This document shows positions 1 through 8,430 of a stretch of DNA of 39,031 bases, in pieces. A program made the position numbers and the translations under genes. The stretch's first letter is position 1, and every line of letters begins with the position of its first letter. A model generated the notes under the pieces. The model did not search any database, was not told the origin of the DNA, and worked only from the letters and a program-made list of their open reading frames with translations. The stretch lies in assembly GCA_964452575.1 (NCBI GenBank), contig CAYVMN010000010.1:1-39031 (forward strand), read 5' to 3'. Source of the DNA: CAYVMN01 sp964452575. Lineage in GTDB: Bacteria; Desulfobacterota; DSM-4660; Desulfatiglandales; Desulfatiglandaceae.

Positions 1-260
1 GGTAAGGACTCTGCATGGGTTATGAACCGGGATATGATGAGGTCGTTGAGCTCCAGGAAGACCTGTTCCTTGTTCCTGAAATACTGGTAGAAGGTGCCCA
101 TGGAAACCCCACAGCGCCGGGTAATCTCCGAGACAGAGGAACCGTAATAGCCCATCTCTTTAAAGACCTCATGGGCAACATCCAAGATAGCAGCCCGAGT
201 GGCCATACCTTTGGCTGTGAGTGATCGTTTGATGCGTTTATTTCTAACTCTTTCAGCCAT
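1..260 (-). CDS. TetR/AcrR-family transcriptional regulator, N-terminal part (cut by window edge)
   Basis: The 86 visible codons begin at ATG (258-260) and run off the left edge, so only the DNA-binding end is seen. After a basic leader (about residues 1-20) comes the TetR helix-turn-helix around residues 38-67, with the typical succession SSVSEITRRCGVSMGTFYQY then FRNKEQVF. This fold binds operator DNA as a dimer. The ligand-binding C-terminal domain, which would hint at the effector, is missing. The gene lies downstream of the glcDEF-like genes on the same strand, separated by a 258-bp gap holding its own promoter-like sequence. Control of the glycolate module is possible, but equally it may regulate genes to its left. 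Family call is firm; the target is unknown. Confidence 0.85.
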   Translation of the reverse strand, partial: MAERVRNKRIKRSLTAKGMATRAAILDVAHEVFKEMGYYGSSVSEITRRCGVSMGTFYQYFRNKEQVFLELNDLIISRFITHAESL

Positions 261-294
261 AAAAACCCACTACTGAATCAGCTATTATTTTTTT

Positions 295-329
295 ATATAA
301 TATTCTCCTACAGGAGACAACAATATTAT
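295..329 (-). promoter_or_regulatory. Possible autoregulated promoter and operator of the TetR gene
   Basis: Reading the minus strand, TTGTTG (323-318) and TTATAT (300-295) are 17 bp apart, a plausible -35/-10 pair about 35 bp before the TetR start codon. A perfect palindrome CTCCT-gt-AGGAG (305-316) sits in the spacer, and ATAATATT/AATATTAT arms (297-304, 322-329) flank it asymmetrically. A palindrome between -35 and -10 is where TetR-type repressors often bind their own promoter. Assignment is inference; the remaining part of the 261-518 gap shows nothing coding. Confidence 0.4.
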
Positions 330-518
330 GACCTCAAAACCGGCATTGGCAGGAATGGCACGACCAGAGGGTCGTCCAGGATCATGGATGAGTTCTCTTT
401 TGATATTGGAGGAACAGGGAGATGGGCCTTGAGTTGCTCAAGCCGTTGGGTGCGACCTTGGAGCCGGGATGAAGATGGCCGACCAGTGGGCAGAAAATAG
501 GGGAACGGTGGCCGTTTG

Positions 519-1673
519 TCAAGGATTGGAGTTGGAAATGGCCTCGGCGACAACCTCGGTGAGATCCTTTACCGCCAGGTCAATACCCTCCCTGCGGGCC
601 CTGGTCACGAGTGTCCTCAGGCACTGCTGGCAGGATGACACCACGAAATCTGCTCCGGTCTCCATGATCTCGTCAATCCGCATCTGGGCCACCTTGCCGG
701 AAAGCTCTGGGTTCACCATTTCCAGATTCCCCCCACCTCCGCAGCACCGGGCCAGTTGGCGATTGTTAGGTAGCTCCACCAGTTTGATGCCTGGGATTGC
801 CTTGAGGACCCTGCGGGGTTCCTCGAATATGCCACTGTTTCTCCCTAGATCACAGGGGTCGTGGTAGGCCACAGTTGCGTTGATTTGCTTGAAATGGATG
901 CGGCCCTCCTGGATCACACGATCGAGCATCTGTGTGGCGTGGTAGATATTCAGATCAGGGGAATAAATGTGTTTCCAGGTGTGATAACAGGATGGACATG
1001 TGAATACGATCTCCTTGGCACCCACCTGGCGGACCTTATCCGAGTTGTGTTCAACGAGCTTACTTACCTTGTCAGGCATCCCGGCCCCGATCAAAGGAAA
1101 GCCGCAACACCACTCCTCCCCGCCCAGGATCGTAAAATCCAGGCCGGCCTGCTCCATGATACGTGCCATGTTGGCGGGAATATTCTGGGCCACGGGAAAG
1201 AAGGACGCAACGCAGCCCACAAAGAAGACTACATCGGCATGTCTCTTTTCAAGGGCATGCTCCGGCAGGTCCTTGATCAGTTCCTGCCACTCCCCCCGCT
1301 CTTTGTTCTCTTCATCCGATATATTGTGTGATTCCTCCAGGAAGCGGGCCACACGATCGGCGATCCGGGGATAAAGCCCCTCCCCTACCAGACACTGGCG
1401 GTCCCGGAGGACCAGTTGTGTGGTTTCGACCTTGGGAAAGCAGGCGGCCGTGCATGCCCCGCAACCCAGGCACGAGAAGATGGAGCCCTCGATTTCAGGA
1501 CTCCAGTCCAGTCTGCCCTCGATCACCGACCGGGTGATGGCGTTTCTTCCCCTCGGAGTGGCAGATTCTTTTCCTTCTACAAGATAGATAGGGCAGTTAG
1601 GGAGGCAAAAACCGCACCGGTTGCACTTGGCCACTTCATCATAGGACAATTTGCGTAACTGAGTAATGTTCAT
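519..1673 (-). CDS. glcF: GlcF-like iron-sulfur subunit of a glycolate/D-lactate-type dehydrogenase
   Basis: 384 residues. Two ferredoxin-type CX2CX2CX3C clusters sit at C17/20/23/27 and C68/71/74/78 and should hold two [4Fe-4S] clusters. Two CCG domains follow, with paired cysteines at 189-190 (WCCGFP) and 310-311 (RCCGGGG) and supporting Cys at about 226/229 and 348/351. This is the electron-transfer subunit arrangement of glycolate oxidase GlcF and of LldE/heterodisulfide-reductase-like proteins. It would pass electrons from the flavin subunits to a quinone or other carrier at the membrane. ATG is preceded by AGGA at a suitable distance. The start lies 37 bp after the GlcE-like stop, so it is the last gene of a glcD-glcE-glcF operon. 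Substrate (glycolate versus D-lactate or another 2-hydroxyacid) cannot be read from this subunit. Confidence 0.85.
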   Translation of the reverse strand: MNITQLRKLSYDEVAKCNRCGFCLPNCPIYLVEGKESATPRGRNAITRSVIEGRLDWSPEIEGSIFSCLGCGACTAACFPKVETTQLVLRDRQCLVGEGLYPRIADRVARFLEESHNISDEENKERGEWQELIKDLPEHALEKRHADVVFFVGCVASFFPVAQNIPANMARIMEQAGLDFTILGGEEWCCGFPLIGAGMPDKVSKLVEHNSDKVRQVGAKEIVFTCPSCYHTWKHIYSPDLNIYHATQMLDRVIQEGRIHFKQINATVAYHDPCDLGRNSGIFEEPRRVLKAIPGIKLVELPNNRQLARCCGGGGNLEMVNPELSGKVAQMRIDEIMETGADFVVSSCQQCLRTLVTRARREGIDLAVKDLTEVVAEAISNSNP

Positions 1674-1710
1674 GGCATCCTATTTCGCCTCTGGTCTTGC
1701 GGATCTTCCC

Positions 1711-3078
1711 CTACACAACAAATCGGCCAGGGCACATGATCTGGAAAGGGTCTAGCTGTTCCTTGATTCGTTTCATGATGACAAGATCCGGAGGCCCTTG
1801 CCCCCAAATGGGGATTTGCCCCTTCAGTGGGGCGGGGGCCTTCTGGATCATCACATTGCCCCCTTTCTGGATAATGTGCTCGGCAAGGGTCTTCAAGGCC
1901 CGAGTTACGTCCCCCATCTGTTTGGGGTCCTCCTGCTCGATCTGCAGATTGATCAGACACACCCCGCTTCCCGCATGGGCCACAATCGTGTGCTGAATGT
2001 CGTGGTCTGTCAATACGGTATCGACATAGGGCACAATCTCTTTCCATTCGGAAATGGGATAATTGAGCTGTGCTCTAATGACGGCCCCAAATCGATTGAT
2101 GAGTGAAGAGGCGATATTGCTAAAGGCCAGCCAAAAGGCACAGTGCCTCTCTTCTTGAAGGAGCGTATCCTCCCTTGCACCCGTGCGAAGGGCCATCTCT
2201 TTCATTTCCTTCGCCATTCGGCCAACGGATTCCCAGAAGCCCTCGAGGGCGACACCCACGACATAACTCCCTGATCCAGCGCTAGCCGAACCGTCAAATC
2301 CCAATTCCCTGAGGAAGAGGCTGTTCATGACCTCCACTGCCGCCGGGAGGAGCTTGGATTCAAAGAGATTTTCAACGAACCCAGAGGCATCTGCAAAGGC
2401 GTCAAAAGGGAAGAGGAGTGTTTCCATTCGTTCAGGGAGGGGCATCAGACGCAGTGTCATTTCGCAGAGGATCCCGAGGGTCCCCCATGAACCGATCATC
2501 AGCTTGGACACATCGTATCCCGATACATTCTTTACTGTCTTGCCTCCTGCCCTCACGATCTCTCCGTTGGGCGCCACAAACCTGACCCCCAGCACCATAT
2601 CTCGTGGCAGGCCATAGAGGAGTCGCCTCGGCCCGCTCGAATTTGTGGCAATGAATCCTCCCATGGTTGCTCTTTCAACAAAAGGGGGGTCTATGGGCAA
2701 AAAGCAGCGGCCTTCCTCAGATGCCAGCCTCAACTGGAGGTCCTTTAACCTCACTCCGGCCTCCGCTGTGAGAGTAAGGTTCGAGATGTCCATGTCTGTG
2801 ATGGCGTCAAGACGAGAGGTGCAAATGACGAGATCCAGGCGTGAGGGAGGGTTGCCTGTTGCCACCTTTGACCCGCTCCCCCAGGGAATGACCGCCAGGT
2901 CCTCCCGGTTTGCAAGCTTGACTACCTGAGCAATCTGTTCCGGATCCCTTGGATAGACAATTGCCTGTGGTATCATCCCATCGACCGCATACTCAGCCAC
3001 GGAGGCGGGGTCGGTTTTCACATGTCCCTGGCCTAGAATCCTATGAAGGTCGTCAATGGTATTTTTGAAACCTTTCAC
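1711..3078 (-). CDS. glcE: GlcE-like FAD-binding subunit of a 2-hydroxyacid dehydrogenase
   Basis: 455 residues, GTG start preceded by GAGGG. The PCMH-type FAD-binding domain (FAD_binding_4) covers about residues 35-215. It shows the pyrophosphate-contacting loop IPWGSGSK, then FIATNSSGPRRLLYG, KTVKNVSGYDVSKLMIGSWGTLGI split across about residues 165-205. A C-terminal FAD-oxidase cap ends in FQIMCPGRF, the usual CPGR/NPG-type terminus. E. coli GlcE is shorter (about 350 residues), so this copy is closer in length to GlcD-type proteins. It lies 45 bp downstream of the glcD-like gene and 37 bp upstream of the glcF-like gene, consistent with a three-subunit complex. As a paralogue of GlcD it could have its own substrate site; the glcE label rests mainly on gene order. 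Confidence 0.75.
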   Translation of the reverse strand: MKGFKNTIDDLHRILGQGHVKTDPASVAEYAVDGMIPQAIVYPRDPEQIAQVVKLANREDLAVIPWGSGSKVATGNPPSRLDLVICTSRLDAITDMDISNLTLTAEAGVRLKDLQLRLASEEGRCFLPIDPPFVERATMGGFIATNSSGPRRLLYGLPRDMVLGVRFVAPNGEIVRAGGKTVKNVSGYDVSKLMIGSWGTLGILCEMTLRLMPLPERMETLLFPFDAFADASGFVENLFESKLLPAAVEVMNSLFLRELGFDGSASAGSGSYVVGVALEGFWESVGRMAKEMKEMALRTGAREDTLLQEERHCAFWLAFSNIASSLINRFGAVIRAQLNYPISEWKEIVPYVDTVLTDHDIQHTIVAHAGSGVCLINLQIEQEDPKQMGDVTRALKTLAEHIIQKGGNVMIQKAPAPLKGQIPIWGQGPPDLVIMKRIKEQLDPFQIMCPGRFVV

Positions 3079-3123
3079 CTGGTAACCCTCAGAGTTGGTT
3101 GCCTTCGGGAGACAAAATGGTCT

Positions 3124-4527
3124 TTATACCACTGCCTTGTGGAGGGTCTTGGGTTCAGGGAGTATCTTTCCAGGATTCCACATCCTGTAAGGATCAAAGG
3201 CCCTCTTGATGCCCCGCATGAAATCGATATCACTGTCTGAAAATACAAAGGGCATCTCTTGGATCTTTTCGATTCCGATTCCATGCTCGCCGCTGATGGT
3301 GCCTCCAGCGTCTGCACAGATCTTCAATATCTCTCTGCCGGCCTTGCGCACCCGCTTCAGTTCTTCTCCATCCCGTTCGTCGAATAGTATGAGTGGGTGC
3401 AGGTTTCCGTCTCCGGCATGAAATACGTTGCCGATCGGAAGATTATATCGTTTACCTACCCCAAGGACCTCGGCGAGGACCTCGGGCAGCCGGGTACGTG
3501 GCACAGTGCCGTCACATACAAGATAGCTGGGCTTCAAGCGGGCGACGGCCCCGAAGGCCCCTTTGCGGCCAGCCCAGAGCTGAGCCCGCTCAGCTTCGTC
3601 TTTGGCAAGCCGTACTTCCCGGACATTATGGCCATTGCAGACCTCCTGGATCTTTTCGGTCTGCCGCTCCATTGAGTCAACCATGCCGTCAAGTTCTATG
3701 ATGAGTACGGCGGCGGCATCCAGCGGGTATCCCACATGGACCGATTCCTCTACGGCCTTTATCACCAGGCTGTCCATCATCTCCAGTGTTGCAGGGACGA
3801 TCCCCTCGGCAATGATGGCCGATACCGTGTTGACCGCATCCTCGATTGTCTCGTAGATGGCCAGCATAGTCTTGGTCGCCTCCGGGGCCCTGATAATCCT
3901 TAGGATCATCTTGGTGATGATCCCCAGGGTGCCCTCACTGCCCACCAGGAGCCCCGTGAGATCATAACCGACCCGATCCTGTGTCTTTCCTCCGGTCCAG
4001 ACGAGAGTTCCGTCAAACAACACCACCTCTGCCCCGAGCACGTGGTTTGTGGTAACCCCATACTTCAGGCAATGGGGACCGCCGGAGTTCTCTCCAAAGT
4101 TGCCACCCAGCGTGGAGACCTTTTGGCTGGCGGGATCCGGGGCATAGACAAAGCCTTTCTTGAGAAGCAGGGTCTGGAGATCAAGGGTGATTACCCCCGG
4201 TTCCACGGTGACGGTCCTGTTGGGGATATCTATTTCCAGTATCCGGTTCATCCTGGAGAAGTGGACCACAATGCCACCCCTGGTTGGAATGGTTCCCCCG
4301 CTCAGGTTGGTGCCTGAGCCCCTGGCTATGACAGGAGTCTTCTCCTTGTAGGCCAAGGCCACAATCCGGGAGACCTCCTCCGCTGTCCCAGGCAGCACCA
4401 CCGCATCAGGTCTCCCCCTCTCGAGCGATGCATCATACCCGTACAAGGTGAGATCCATATCAGAATAGAGGACATTGCCTGGCCCGACGATCTCTTCGAG
4501 GCTGCTTATGGTAGAACTGATTTCCAT
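3124..4527 (-). CDS. glcD: GlcD-like FAD-linked oxidase subunit (glycolate or D-lactate dehydrogenase)
   Basis: 467 residues, the usual GlcD length (about 450-500). The FAD-binding PCMH domain (about residues 40-215) carries VIARGSGTNLSGG, TLGGNFGENSGGPHCLKYG and LLVGSEGTLGII. The C-terminal oxidase domain has the family hallmarks GNVFHAGDGNLHP and ISGEHGIG, whose histidines and acidic residues line the substrate/metal site in this family, and ends RMWNPGKILP. It should oxidise an alpha-hydroxyacid to the keto acid with FAD and hand electrons to the GlcE/GlcF partners encoded just downstream. The aminotransferase gene 90 bp upstream, of the alanine-glyoxylate type, favours glycolate to glyoxylate as the reaction. 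D-lactate dehydrogenases share the same domains and cannot be excluded. Confidence 0.85.
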   Translation of the reverse strand: MEISSTISSLEEIVGPGNVLYSDMDLTLYGYDASLERGRPDAVVLPGTAEEVSRIVALAYKEKTPVIARGSGTNLSGGTIPTRGGIVVHFSRMNRILEIDIPNRTVTVEPGVITLDLQTLLLKKGFVYAPDPASQKVSTLGGNFGENSGGPHCLKYGVTTNHVLGAEVVLFDGTLVWTGGKTQDRVGYDLTGLLVGSEGTLGIITKMILRIIRAPEATKTMLAIYETIEDAVNTVSAIIAEGIVPATLEMMDSLVIKAVEESVHVGYPLDAAAVLIIELDGMVDSMERQTEKIQEVCNGHNVREVRLAKDEAERAQLWAGRKGAFGAVARLKPSYLVCDGTVPRTRLPEVLAEVLGVGKRYNLPIGNVFHAGDGNLHPLILFDERDGEELKRVRKAGREILKICADAGGTISGEHGIGIEKIQEMPFVFSDSDIDFMRGIKRAFDPYRMWNPGKILPEPKTLHKAVV

Positions 4528-4617
4528 CGAACGGGACTCTTTATCGTGGCATGCACTTCATAAACAATTTTGGGGTATCATTTTCCCTTCATTTGATCAG
4601 GTATTTGGGGCAAAGAA

Positions 4618-5805
4618 TCACGCCTTTCCGTATACCGACGCGGCCGCGTCCAAGGAACCGGGCTGGACCTTCACCCCTTGAGACCTAAGGATGGTCTCCA
4701 GGGCCGAAAGGAAAAGGAATACGTTCTTCCGGCAAGAGGAGTGACCCATCAGGCCTACCCGCCAGATCTTCCCTGCAAGGGCCCCCAGGCCTCCACCGAT
4801 CTCTATGCCAAGTTCGGTCAGGAGCGTCTTTCGGACACTAAGCTCATTCGCCCCTTCCGGAATGCGAACGGCGTTCAGCATAGGTAATCGTTCATCTTCG
4901 GGCACAAGCATCGAAAGCCCCATTGCCTCCACTCCGGCAACCAGGGCCCGGTGGTTTAGTTTATGCCTCTCAAATCGCGCAACCAGACCCTCTTCAGCAA
5001 TGATGCGGAGGGCCTCACGTAAGCCATAGATCATATTGATGGGGGCCGTATGGTGGTATTTTCTCTCTGCACCCCAATAGCTGCTCACCATGCCCATGTC
5101 GAGGTACCAGCTTACTACCGGTGTCTTTCGGCTTCGGAGGACCTCCATGGCCGAGGCACTGAAGGAGATAGGGGAAAGTCCCGGCGGACAGGATAAGCAC
5201 TTCTGTGTCCCGCTGTAAGCAACGTCGACCCCAGTGTTATCGAGGGCAACCTCCATCCCACCAAGGGATGTAACCATATCTACCAGAAAAAGGGCCCCAG
5301 ACCTTTTTGCAATAGTGGCGAGGTCTTCCAGGGGCTGGCAAACGCCCGTGGAGGTCTCGGCATGGACAACGGCCAGGAGCTTCGGGTTTTTCCCCTCAAC
5401 TGCCTTGCGCACCGCCTCTGGATCAATAGCCCTGCCCCACTCACCATCAACGCGTATAAGTCTTGCACCCAGACGGCCCACTATGTCGCACATACGGGTC
5501 CCAAATACGCCGTTTACGCAAACCACCACCTCGTCTGACGGTTCTACCATGTTTACAAAACAGGTCTCCATTCCCGCGCTCCCTGTTCCTGACACAGGGA
5601 TGGTCAGGGGATTCTCCGTCTGAAAAAGAAACCGGAGCAGGCGTTGGGTTTCATCCATAAGGGACAAAAAGGCCGGGTCAAGGTGCCCTATGCACGGTGC
5701 TGACATTGCCTGGAGCACGCGGGGGGGCACATTGCTGGGTCCGGGACCCATAAGGACGCGTTCACCCGGATCGATATCTCTAAAATCATTCGCATTCAGG
5801 CCCAT
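4618..5805 (-). CDS. Alanine/serine-glyoxylate-type aminotransferase (class V, PLP)
   Basis: 395 residues, fold-type I, class V aminotransferase. The N-terminal signature VLMGPGPSNVPPRVL and the cofactor site are clear: VSGTGSAGMETCF binds the phosphate side, D176 (FLVDMVTSLGG) contacts the pyridine nitrogen, and K202 in SGTQKCLSCPPGL is the Schiff-base lysine. These match alanine-glyoxylate and serine-glyoxylate aminotransferases (also PucG-like ureidoglycine transaminases). The enzyme would convert glyoxylate to glycine with an amino donor. ATG has a strong GGGAGG site. The gene precedes glcD-glcE-glcF on the same strand, which together would take glycolate through glyoxylate to glycine. 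Donor specificity is not decided by the sequence read here. Confidence 0.85.
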   Translation of the reverse strand: MGLNANDFRDIDPGERVLMGPGPSNVPPRVLQAMSAPCIGHLDPAFLSLMDETQRLLRFLFQTENPLTIPVSGTGSAGMETCFVNMVEPSDEVVVCVNGVFGTRMCDIVGRLGARLIRVDGEWGRAIDPEAVRKAVEGKNPKLLAVVHAETSTGVCQPLEDLATIAKRSGALFLVDMVTSLGGMEVALDNTGVDVAYSGTQKCLSCPPGLSPISFSASAMEVLRSRKTPVVSWYLDMGMVSSYWGAERKYHHTAPINMIYGLREALRIIAEEGLVARFERHKLNHRALVAGVEAMGLSMLVPEDERLPMLNAVRIPEGANELSVRKTLLTELGIEIGGGLGALAGKIWRVGLMGHSSCRKNVFLFLSALETILRSQGVKVQPGSLDAAASVYGKA

Positions 5806-5879
5806 CTTAAACCTCCCTACTACCTCTTGTTATTATATGCGGTATCTCGAGTTTGAAATGCCTAAGCGGTAACCTCAGC

Positions 5880-7271
5880 TCAAAAGCTCAGATTCCCGGG
5901 ACTCCTGGGAAACGGGATGACATCCCTGATGTTAGGCAGCCCGGTCACGAATTGGATCAGGCGTTCGAAACCGAGCCCAAAGCCTGCATGGGGGACGGAG
6001 CCGAATTTTCTTAGCTCCAGATACCACCAGTAATCATCCGGATCGAGCCCCGTTTCCTTGATCCGTTCAAAGAGGGTATCATAGTCATCCTCACGCTGGC
6101 TGCCACCGATGATCTCTCCTATCTTGGGAACCAGCACGTCCATGGCCCGAACCGTCTTCCCATCCCGGTTGAGCTTCATATAAAAGGACTTGATCTCTTT
6201 GGGGTAGTCCACCAATATAATCGGCCCTCCGAACACCTTCTCGCAAAGGTACCTCTCGTGCTCGGACTGCAAATCATTCCCCCAGGCCACTGGAAATTCA
6301 AATCTCTCTTTTGCCTTTAGGAGGATATCGATGCCTTCGGTATAGGTCAGGTATTCGAAATGCTGGGAGACCAGTCCTTCAACCGTCTTTATCACTGAGG
6401 TATCAATAAAGCGGTTGAAAAACTCCATATCCCTTTTGCATCTGTCTATTACATAGGAAAAGATGTATTTCAGAAACTCCACTGCCAGGGCCACATCTCC
6501 TTCCAGGTCACAAAAGGCCATTTCAGGTTCAATCATCCAGAATTCCGCTAAATGGCGCGAGGTGTTCGAGTTCTCGGCCCTAAACGTAGGTCCAAAGGTA
6601 TATACGTCCCCCATGGCAAGGGCATATATCTCTGCCTCAAGCTGGCCGCTTACGGTCAGGTTGGCCGGTCCCCCAAAAAAATCCTGCCCAAAATCTGCAT
6701 GACCGTCCTTTTTTGGGACCTGATCCAGGTCAAAGGTGGTGACCTTGAACATCTCTCCGGCCCCCTCGCAGTCGCTTCCCGTTATGATCGGGGTATGGAT
6801 GTAGAGAAAACCCCTGTCCTGGAAAAAGGTGTGAATTGCGTGGCTCATGGCATTTCGCACCCTTGCAACTGCCCCAAAGGTGTTAGTTCGTGGCCTCAGG
6901 TGGGCAATGGTCCGGAGGAATTCGAAGGAATGCCGCTTTTTTTGCAAGGGATAGACAGTCGGATCGGCCCATCCAAGGACCTTGATCTCTTCGGCCTGAA
7001 GCTCGACCTCCTGCCCCTTGCCGGGCGATTTCGTCAGGGTTCCTACGGCCTTGATCGCGCACCCTGTGGTCAACCTAAAGACCTCCTGCCTATAATTCGG
7101 CAACCCTTGATCGGCTATGATCTGGAGGCCTTCCAGGCAAGAGCCGTCATTTAGTTCGATAAAGGAAAAACCGGCCTTCGAGTCTCTCCTGGACCTAACC
7201 CAGCCCATCACCTCAAATCTGGTACCGATCTCTTCAGAAGAGAGAACTTGAGCAATTCGGGTCCTCTTCAA
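5880..7271 (-). CDS. asnS: Asparaginyl-tRNA synthetase
   Basis: 463 residues, the normal AsnRS length. An OB-fold anticodon-binding domain (about residues 15-100) starts with MGWVRSRRDSKAGFSFIELNDGS. The class II catalytic core follows, with motif 2 in TFRAENSNTSRHLAEFWMIEPE (about residues 230-255), typical of AsnRS, and motif 3 in GFGLGFERLIQFVTG near the C-terminus, followed by NIRDVIPFPR. It charges tRNA-Asn with asparagine in the cytoplasm. The start codon appears to be TTG, with GTAAGGG just upstream; no better in-frame start was seen before the conserved sequence. It sits between serC and the aminotransferase on the same strand with gaps of 42 and 74 bp, so co-transcription is likely. 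Confidence 0.95.
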   Translation of the reverse strand: MKRTRIAQVLSSEEIGTRFEVMGWVRSRRDSKAGFSFIELNDGSCLEGLQIIADQGLPNYRQEVFRLTTGCAIKAVGTLTKSPGKGQEVELQAEEIKVLGWADPTVYPLQKKRHSFEFLRTIAHLRPRTNTFGAVARVRNAMSHAIHTFFQDRGFLYIHTPIITGSDCEGAGEMFKVTTFDLDQVPKKDGHADFGQDFFGGPANLTVSGQLEAEIYALAMGDVYTFGPTFRAENSNTSRHLAEFWMIEPEMAFCDLEGDVALAVEFLKYIFSYVIDRCKRDMEFFNRFIDTSVIKTVEGLVSQHFEYLTYTEGIDILLKAKERFEFPVAWGNDLQSEHERYLCEKVFGGPIILVDYPKEIKSFYMKLNRDGKTVRAMDVLVPKIGEIIGGSQREDDYDTLFERIKETGLDPDDYWWYLELRKFGSVPHAGFGLGFERLIQFVTGLPNIRDVIPFPRSPGNLSF

Positions 7272-7313
7272 AACCCTTACCCCCCTGGGCCAATTCTGGA
7301 ATCCGCAATCTGT

Positions 7314-8399
7314 TTATCCGTGCTTCCTCTCAAACTCGGCCATAAACGCCACCAGGTCCTTGACCGCATCAATCCCGGTGGCATTATAGATCGAGGCCCG
7401 GCAGCCCCCCACGGATCGATGTCCTTTCAGACCCCCCAGGCCCTCGGCCAGGGCCTCTTCCACAAATATCTTTTCCAGTCCTTCGTCCGGAAGCCGGAAG
7501 GTTACATTCATCAACGAACGGCCGTCCTTGTCAGCGGTTCCCGCATAGAAATCGGACCGATCAATAAAATCATAGATGATAGCCCCCTTCTCTTGATTGA
7601 TCCGCTCCATGTTTTCCAGACCTCCGATCGTCTCCTCGAGCCACTTCAGCACCAGATTGGTCGTATAGATAGAAAAACAGGCCGGGGTGTTAAACATGGA
7701 CCCCTTCTCGACAAAGGTGGTATATTTTAGCATGGTGGGGAGGTTGTCCGGGACCCTCTCCAGCATATCCGCTCGGATGATCACCATGGCGGTACCGGAA
7801 GGGCCGATGTTTTTCTGCGCCCCCGCATAGATCAGGCCAAACGGCGTGACGTCAAAGGCGCGACTCATGATGTCCGAAGACATGTCGCAAACAAGAGGGA
7901 CGTCGCCGGCATCGGGGAACCGGGCCCACTGGGTCCCCTTGATCGTGTTATTGGATGTAAAGTGCAGATAGGCGGCATCCTCATCCACATGGAAATCCCC
8001 GGGGATATAGCTAAAGTTCCTATCTTCTGAAGAGGCGATCACCCGGACATCCTTCCCCTGTATCCCGGCCTCTTTGATGGCCTTGGTGGACCATGTCCCC
8101 GTGTTGATGTAGTCCACAGGTCTTCCAACCAGGCTCAGGTTCATGGGGATCATACAGAACTGGAGGCTGGCGCCACCCTGGACAAAAACGACGTGGAAGT
8201 TGCCCCCCAGAAGGAGGAGCCTCCTTGTCCTTTCAATCGCCTCGTTGATCACATCATCAAACCATTTTGAACGGTGGCTCACCTCCAGGATGGACAACCC
8301 CGAACCCTTGAAATCCAATAGCTCTTCCTGGATCTTCTTTAATACCGGCAAAGGCAATGCCGCTGGACCGGCGTTAAAATTGTGTATTCTTCTTCCCAT
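7314..8399 (-). CDS. serC: Phosphoserine aminotransferase
   Basis: 361 residues, full length for SerC. The protein begins RRIHNFNAGPAALP, the SerC signature, and continues with ILEVSHRSKWF. The PLP-binding lysine is K196 in LIYAGAQKNIGPSG. It converts 3-phosphohydroxypyruvate plus glutamate to phosphoserine in serine synthesis and can also serve pyridoxine synthesis. ATG is preceded by GAGGAG. The neighbouring genes for serine synthesis (serA, serB) are not in the window. With the glyoxylate aminotransferase downstream, this strand segment contains two entries into the serine/glycine pool. Confidence 0.96.
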   Translation of the reverse strand: MGRRIHNFNAGPAALPLPVLKKIQEELLDFKGSGLSILEVSHRSKWFDDVINEAIERTRRLLLLGGNFHVVFVQGGASLQFCMIPMNLSLVGRPVDYINTGTWSTKAIKEAGIQGKDVRVIASSEDRNFSYIPGDFHVDEDAAYLHFTSNNTIKGTQWARFPDAGDVPLVCDMSSDIMSRAFDVTPFGLIYAGAQKNIGPSGTAMVIIRADMLERVPDNLPTMLKYTTFVEKGSMFNTPACFSIYTTNLVLKWLEETIGGLENMERINQEKGAIIYDFIDRSDFYAGTADKDGRSLMNVTFRLPDEGLEKIFVEEALAEGLGGLKGHRSVGGCRASIYNATGIDAVKDLVAFMAEFERKHG

Positions 8400-8430
8400 A
8401 TACTAAGCTCCTCTTTTTACTAAAAATAAT

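Noticed and set aside
326..553. 75-codon minus-strand frame between glcF and tetR
   Set aside because: Proline-rich, low-complexity translation overlapping the glcF 3' end; no ribosome-binding site or conserved motif.
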